9,699 bases of DNA, taken from positions 1 through 9,699 of the forward strand of contig CAIPNE010000571.1 of the NCBI GenBank assembly GCA_903866355.1, read 5' to 3'. Positions within the stretch are counted from its first letter, which is position 1, and each line of letters starts with the position of its first letter. The position numbers and the translations under genes are program-made. Below the pieces are notes generated by a model. It saw only the letters and a list, made by a program, of their open reading frames with translations, was not told the DNA's origin and searched no databases. This document shows positions 6,566 through 9,699 of the stretch, one piece after another. This DNA is from an uncultured Gammaproteobacteria bacterium. Lineage in GTDB: Bacteria > Pseudomonadota > Gammaproteobacteria > Ga0077536.

Positions 6566-7054
6566 ATGAATATGCTATCCACGCTTGCCGCTGAAGTCGC
6601 GACCGAACTTAAAACTCGCGCCCAAACCGTGGCGGTATCGGAATCCTCCGCTGGCGGGCTGATTTCTGCCGCCCTCCTAGCGATCCCCGGGGCATCCGCT
6701 TATTACCTCGGCGGTGGGGTGATCTATACCCGCGAAGCCCGCCGCATCTTGCTGGAAATTCCCGACGAGGACGTCCGCCACGTGGTCCCGCTGAGCGAGG
6801 ACTACGTCACCCGTTGCGCGGTGGCCATTCGCACCAAACTGGGCGCCACGTGGTCGGTCGCCGAAATTGGCACGACCGGCCCCACCGGCTCACGCTACGG
6901 GATTCCCGCCGGCGTGTGCTGGTTGGTAGTCGATGGCCCGGTGCGGCGCTCCCGCCTGATCGAAAACGCGGGTGCCGACCGCGAACCCAATATGTGGGCC
7001 TACACCCAAGCCGCGCTCAACTTATTGCACGAAGCGATTCTCGCCCAACCGTGA
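6566..7054 (+). CDS. Stand-alone CinA C-terminal domain protein (PncC-like amidohydrolase)
   Basis: Single-domain member of the CinA-C family. The best-known members (PncC) deamidate nicotinamide mononucleotide to nicotinate mononucleotide in pyridine nucleotide salvage. The 162-residue product has the family's first motif as SESSAGGLISAALL (residues 25-38; common form ESCTGG), AYYLGGGVIYTREARR (45-60) corresponding to the usual YxGGVVxYS region, and GTTGPTGSRYGIPAGVCWL (102-120) in place of GIAGPxGGxxxKPVG. The N-terminal MoaB-like domain of full CinA is absent, as in stand-alone PncC proteins. The loop motifs are divergent enough that the NMN substrate is not assured. Start ATG 6566 is chosen on ribosome binding site spacing. 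The stop TGA overlaps the next gene's GTG, implying coupling to the MFS transporter. Confidence 0.85.
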   Translation: MNMLSTLAAEVATELKTRAQTVAVSESSAGGLISAALLAIPGASAYYLGGGVIYTREARRILLEIPDEDVRHVVPLSEDYVTRCAVAIRTKLGATWSVAEIGTTGPTGSRYGIPAGVCWLVVDGPVRRSRLIENAGADREPNMWAYTQAALNLLHEAILAQP

Positions 7055-8286
7055 GTTGGCGCCTACCGCGCGCCCTCCACGCCCTGCGTTACCGCGATTT
7101 TGCGCTGTACACCACGGCGCGTTTCGCCGCGACCCTCGCTTGGCAAATGTTGAGTGTAGCCGCCGGCTGGCAACTCTACGCAATCACTCACGATCCGCTG
7201 GCTTTGGGGTTGGCGGGGCTCGCGCAATTTCTGCCCTTCGTGACCCTCGTGCTGCCGGCCGGCCAAGTGGCCGATGTCGCCGACCGCCGGCTGGTGCTGG
7301 CCGGCGCCTACGCTTGTGAGGTGTTAAGCGCAGGTGTGTTGTTCTGGCTGGCGTGGTCTAACCAGCCACGCGTCTGGGCGATGTATGTGGCGATGGCGTT
7401 TTTTGGCGCGGGGCGTGCGTTTTGGATGCCTGCTGGGCAAGCGATCACGCCCAAACTGGTGCCGCCAGCCGTTTTCCCCAACGCGGTGGCCATCAACGGC
7501 ACGCTGTTCCAAACCGCGGCCATCGGTGGGCCCGGCGTGGGTGGCGCGCTCTACCTGCTGGGGCCAGCGGTGGTTTATGCCGCGACGGCGGGGCTGCTAT
7601 TACTCGCCATGGTGTTAGTGCTGGCCATCAAGCCACTGGCGAGAAGTCCCCGCGCGGCTTGGCAGCTCAACGACACCCTAGAAGGCCTGCGTTTTGTGTT
7701 GCGCCAGCGCGTGGTGTTGGGCGCGATTTCGCTGGATCTGTTCGCGGTGCTGTTTGGCGGTGCCACCGCACTATTGCCCATTTTCGCGGCCGATGTGTTG
7801 CGGGTTGGTCCGGTAGGCTTGGGCTTGCTGCGCGCAGCGCCAGGCTTAGGCGCGCTGACGCTCGCCGCAGGGTTGGCGGTATACCCGCTGAAGCGCCACG
7901 TGGGCCGTTGGCTATTTAGCGGCGTTGCCGTTTATGGGTGCGCCACTTTGGTCTTTGGCGCCTCGCGCGATATGTGGCTCTCACTCTGCGCCCTGTTCTG
8001 TCTGGGCGCTGGCGATATGGTCAGCATCTATGTGCGACACCTGCTGGTGCAATTACAAACGCCGGATGCCATTCGCGGTCGGGTCAGCGCAGTGAACGCC
8101 ATCTTTATTGGCTCGTCCAACGAGCTGGGAGAGTTTGAGTCTGGGGTGACCGCACGCTATTTTGGGCTGGTGCCTGCGGTCTTGCTGGGCGGGGTAGCGA
8201 CGCTCTTAGTGGTCGTTGGCTTTCGGCGCTGGTTCCCAGAATTGCGCACCATGGACCGCTTGCCCGAGGCCGTCTCCACGCGCTGA
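7051..8286 (+). CDS. MFS transporter, DHA3/EntS-like exporter
   Basis: Inner-membrane proton-driven efflux permease of the MFS_3 (EntS/DHA3) type, 411 residues with about 10-12 hydrophobic helices. The N-terminus LRYRDFALYTTARF (residues 12-25), the cytoplasmic loop 2-3 motif GQVADVADRR (71-80), and the late segment with IRGRVSAVNAIFIGSSN followed by ELGEFESG are characteristic of this group. The chosen start is GTG 7051, which overlaps the upstream TGA as GTGA. The open frame extends back to 6814, but that part is the out-of-frame shadow of the CinA-like gene and lacks homology. The gene is complete with no visible defects. The substrate is unknown; EntS relatives export siderophores or drugs, but no siderophore genes are nearby. 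Confidence 0.92.
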   Translation: MSWRLPRALHALRYRDFALYTTARFAATLAWQMLSVAAGWQLYAITHDPLALGLAGLAQFLPFVTLVLPAGQVADVADRRLVLAGAYACEVLSAGVLFWLAWSNQPRVWAMYVAMAFFGAGRAFWMPAGQAITPKLVPPAVFPNAVAINGTLFQTAAIGGPGVGGALYLLGPAVVYAATAGLLLLAMVLVLAIKPLARSPRAAWQLNDTLEGLRFVLRQRVVLGAISLDLFAVLFGGATALLPIFAADVLRVGPVGLGLLRAAPGLGALTLAAGLAVYPLKRHVGRWLFSGVAVYGCATLVFGASRDMWLSLCALFCLGAGDMVSIYVRHLLVQLQTPDAIRGRVSAVNAIFIGSSNELGEFESGVTARYFGLVPAVLLGGVATLLVVVGFRRWFPELRTMDRLPEAVSTR

Positions 8287-8357
8287 TGCTCGCGCAATGA
8301 CTTTCAACGCGCGCGCGTCTATCGAGCGCGCTTCAACTCAAGAATTCGGAGATCGCC
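8287..8357 (+). promoter_or_regulatory. 71-bp gap before the esterase, with its ribosome binding site
   Basis: This is the only real gap in the plus-strand series. It contains the stem GCGCGC/GCGCGC separated by 9 nt (CGCGCGCG tract, then GAGCGCGC) and the ribosome binding site GGAG (8348-8351), 6 nt before ATG 8358. No clear promoter or T-tailed terminator is seen. The stem could weakly attenuate read-through between the MFS and esterase genes. Confidence 0.4.
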
Positions 8358-9287
8358 ATGCCGCTGCATCCTCAATGCGCCGCCATTACCGCCGCCGCTG
8401 CCCAAGCCGGCGCGCCTTTTAACGCCGGCACGGCCCTCGCCGTGCGCCTCGCCTACGCTGCGGGCACCGCTAATTTTGTGTACAACCCGGGGCCACTGGC
8501 GCGGGTTGAAAATTTAACCCTGGCCGGCAACATTCCGGCCCGGTTGTACCAGGCAACGCTAGACGCCCCGGCGGGCGGGTTCCCCGCGCTGGTATTTTTT
8601 CACGGTGGGGGTTGGGCGGCGGGCGATCTCGAAACCCACGACCATCTGTGCCGGCATCTCGCCTTCGCCGGTGGTTTTAGCGTGGTGGCGGTGGATTATC
8701 GCCTCGCCCCTGAACACCCGTTTCCGGCAGCACTAGAAGATTGTTTGGCGGCCACTCGCGCGCTGCGCCAGCGCGCCGAGGAATGGGGCATCAACCCCGC
8801 GCGGCTGGCGGTCGGCGGGGATTCAGCCGGGGGCAGTCTGGCAACCTTGGTATGTTTGGCGCTGCGCGATGCCGGCGAGCACTGGCTGCGCGCACAACTG
8901 CTCATTTACCCCGCGGTAGATTTTGCCGCCGACACCGAATCTCTACGCACTAACGGTCAAGGCTATTTGCTCACCACCGCCGCATTAGAAATGTTCACCA
9001 ACTGGTATCTCCCGGACCGTGCGGCGCGGACCGATCCCAGGGCTTCACCACTGCGAGCCGCCAGCCATGCCGGGCTCCCGGCGGCGATTATTCAGACGGC
9101 GGAATTTGACCCACTGCGCGATGAAGGCATCGCCTACGCCGAGGCGCTGCGCGCAGCCGGGGTAGCGGTCGACTACCACTGTTATGCCGGCATGATTCAC
9201 GGTTTTGCGCGCATGGGTAGCCGCATCGATGGCGGCAAACAGGCACTAGAGGATGCCGCCAGCAAACTACGTGAGTGGCTCTCGTGA
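8358..9287 (+). CDS. Alpha/beta hydrolase, HSL-family (family IV) esterase
   Basis: Serine esterase/lipase of the hormone-sensitive-lipase group, hydrolysing carboxyl esters; no signal peptide, so cytoplasmic. Oxyanion-hole motif HGGGW at residues 82-86, YRLAPEHPFP at 114-123, nucleophile elbow GDSAGG at 154-159 (Ser156), acid in DPLRDEG (Asp251, with Asp255 as alternative) and catalytic His281 in MIHGF. The triad is complete. Length (309 residues) is normal for the family. ATG 8358 has GGAG at a 6-nt spacer. The TGA overlaps the GTG of the following redoxin gene, so the two are probably translated together. The native substrate is not predictable; short-chain acyl esters are the usual activity. 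Confidence 0.93.
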   Translation: MPLHPQCAAITAAAAQAGAPFNAGTALAVRLAYAAGTANFVYNPGPLARVENLTLAGNIPARLYQATLDAPAGGFPALVFFHGGGWAAGDLETHDHLCRHLAFAGGFSVVAVDYRLAPEHPFPAALEDCLAATRALRQRAEEWGINPARLAVGGDSAGGSLATLVCLALRDAGEHWLRAQLLIYPAVDFAADTESLRTNGQGYLLTTAALEMFTNWYLPDRAARTDPRASPLRAASHAGLPAAIIQTAEFDPLRDEGIAYAEALRAAGVAVDYHCYAGMIHGFARMGSRIDGGKQALEDAASKLREWLS

Positions 9288-9699
9288 GGACAGCGGGTAA
9301 CGCGTGCCGCCCTCACCACACCCGCTGCTGGCTCGCCACCGTGGCGCGCGGCGCGCTGTTGTTAGTCGCAAGCTTCACGGGGACCGCCCAGGCCGCCGGC
9401 ATTCCGGTTAAAACCTTGGCCGGGGTGGAGTCCACCTTTGCGGAGCAAATCCAGCCTGGGCACTGGACGGTCGTCATGATGTGGACGACTTATTGCAGCA
9501 TTTGCCGCAAACAGTACCCGCTGCTAAGCGCTTTCCATAACGCCCACGAGGCTCGCGATGCGCAAGTATTGGGGGTGTCCTTAGATGGCATGGAGGCCTT
9601 AGATGAGGTGCGGGCTTACGTCGCAAAAAAGCCGTTTTCTTATCCAACCGTCGTGGCCAACGCCGAGGTCATCGGCAGAATGTTTCAGACGGCCACGGG
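9284..9699 (+). CDS. Exported TlpA/thioredoxin-like redoxin, 3' end cut by window edge
   Basis: The frame is open to the right edge from GTG 9284, which overlaps the esterase stop (GTGA); GTG 9341 is a later alternative start. The first 138 residues show a signal peptide, with basic residues, a hydrophobic core (WLATVARGALLLVASF, 16-31) and a likely cleavage after TAQA near residue 37, so the mature protein is expected in the periplasm or membrane-anchored. The thioredoxin-fold active site is WTTYCSICRKQYP (67-79) with the redox pair Cys71/Cys74. QVLGVSLDGMEAL further on matches the TlpA/ResA/AhpC-TSA pattern, and FSYPTVVAN is the region expected before the cis-Pro loop. Likely roles are thiol-disulfide exchange in cytochrome maturation, copper handling or repair. 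The C-terminus is not visible. Coupling to a cytoplasmic esterase is unexplained. Confidence 0.88.
   Translation, partial: MRTAGNACRPHHTRCWLATVARGALLLVASFTGTAQAAGIPVKTLAGVESTFAEQIQPGHWTVVMMWTTYCSICRKQYPLLSAFHNAHEARDAQVLGVSLDGMEALDEVRAYVAKKPFSYPTVVANAEVIGRMFQTAT

Noticed and set aside
6517..6582. N-terminal extension of the MDR dehydrogenase to 6582
   Set aside because: The extra residues have no domain match, cross the divergent CinA-like start and lack a ribosome binding site, whereas TTG 6516 has AGGAG at 6 nt.
6814..7050. Upstream extension of the MFS frame
   Set aside because: It overlaps the CinA-like gene out of frame and reads as a low-complexity Arg/His-rich shadow. GTG 7051 gives a normal family N-terminus.

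Overview
The window looks like a chromosomal segment of a GC-rich Gram-negative bacterium. A proteobacterium is most likely, judging from the catalase-peroxidase, the HigB/HigA-type addiction module, the acyltransferase and the CinA/DHA3-type MFS proteins. The taxon is inferred from protein flavour only. No rRNA, tRNA, CRISPR array, transposase or integrase is visible.

Layout. (a) 3-1928 (+): most of katG, cut by the left edge just after the distal haem-pocket Trp/His would have been encoded. (b) 1929-2885: about 0.95 kb of mostly non-coding, hairpin-rich DNA. It holds two hairpins after katG, a perfect 9-bp inverted repeat, a 63-codon stump of a DEDDh (DnaQ-like) exonuclease, and two 91-nt direct repeats (90% identical, 239 nt apart), each folding into three short GC stem-loops. 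(c) 2886-3542 (+): a type II toxin-antitoxin locus with a recognisable promoter and palindromic operator. The toxin gene is broken by a one-base deletion and has ATA where a start is expected; the antitoxin gene is intact. (d) 3539-4669 (+): an integral-membrane acyltransferase overlapping the antitoxin by ATGA and interrupted by an amber codon 25 codons before its apparent original end. (e) 4699-6516 (-): a two-gene operon of a zinc-free quinone-oxidoreductase-type MDR enzyme followed by a luciferase-like (F420/flavin-type) oxidoreductase. (f) 6566-9699 (+): a tightly packed series of a stand-alone CinA/PncC-like domain, an MFS exporter, an HSL-family esterase and an exported TlpA-like thiol redoxin cut by the right edge.

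How it fits together. The left part (2032-4669) reads as a decaying accessory patch between katG and a healthy metabolic block: one truncated gene, one frameshifted gene, one gene with a premature stop and one surviving antitoxin. The right part (4699-9699) looks intact and actively translated, with 4-nt stop/start overlaps (GTGA twice), a 12-nt intergenic gap in the minus operon and a 49-bp divergent start region at 6517-6565. It mixes redox enzymes, an efflux pump, an esterase and a periplasmic redoxin, which would suit detoxification or turnover of small organic molecules, but no specific pathway can be named from the sequence.

I see no convincing new multi-gene system. The items most worth a second look are the paired structured repeats, the disabled toxin beside an intact antitoxin, and the amber codon in the acyltransferase.
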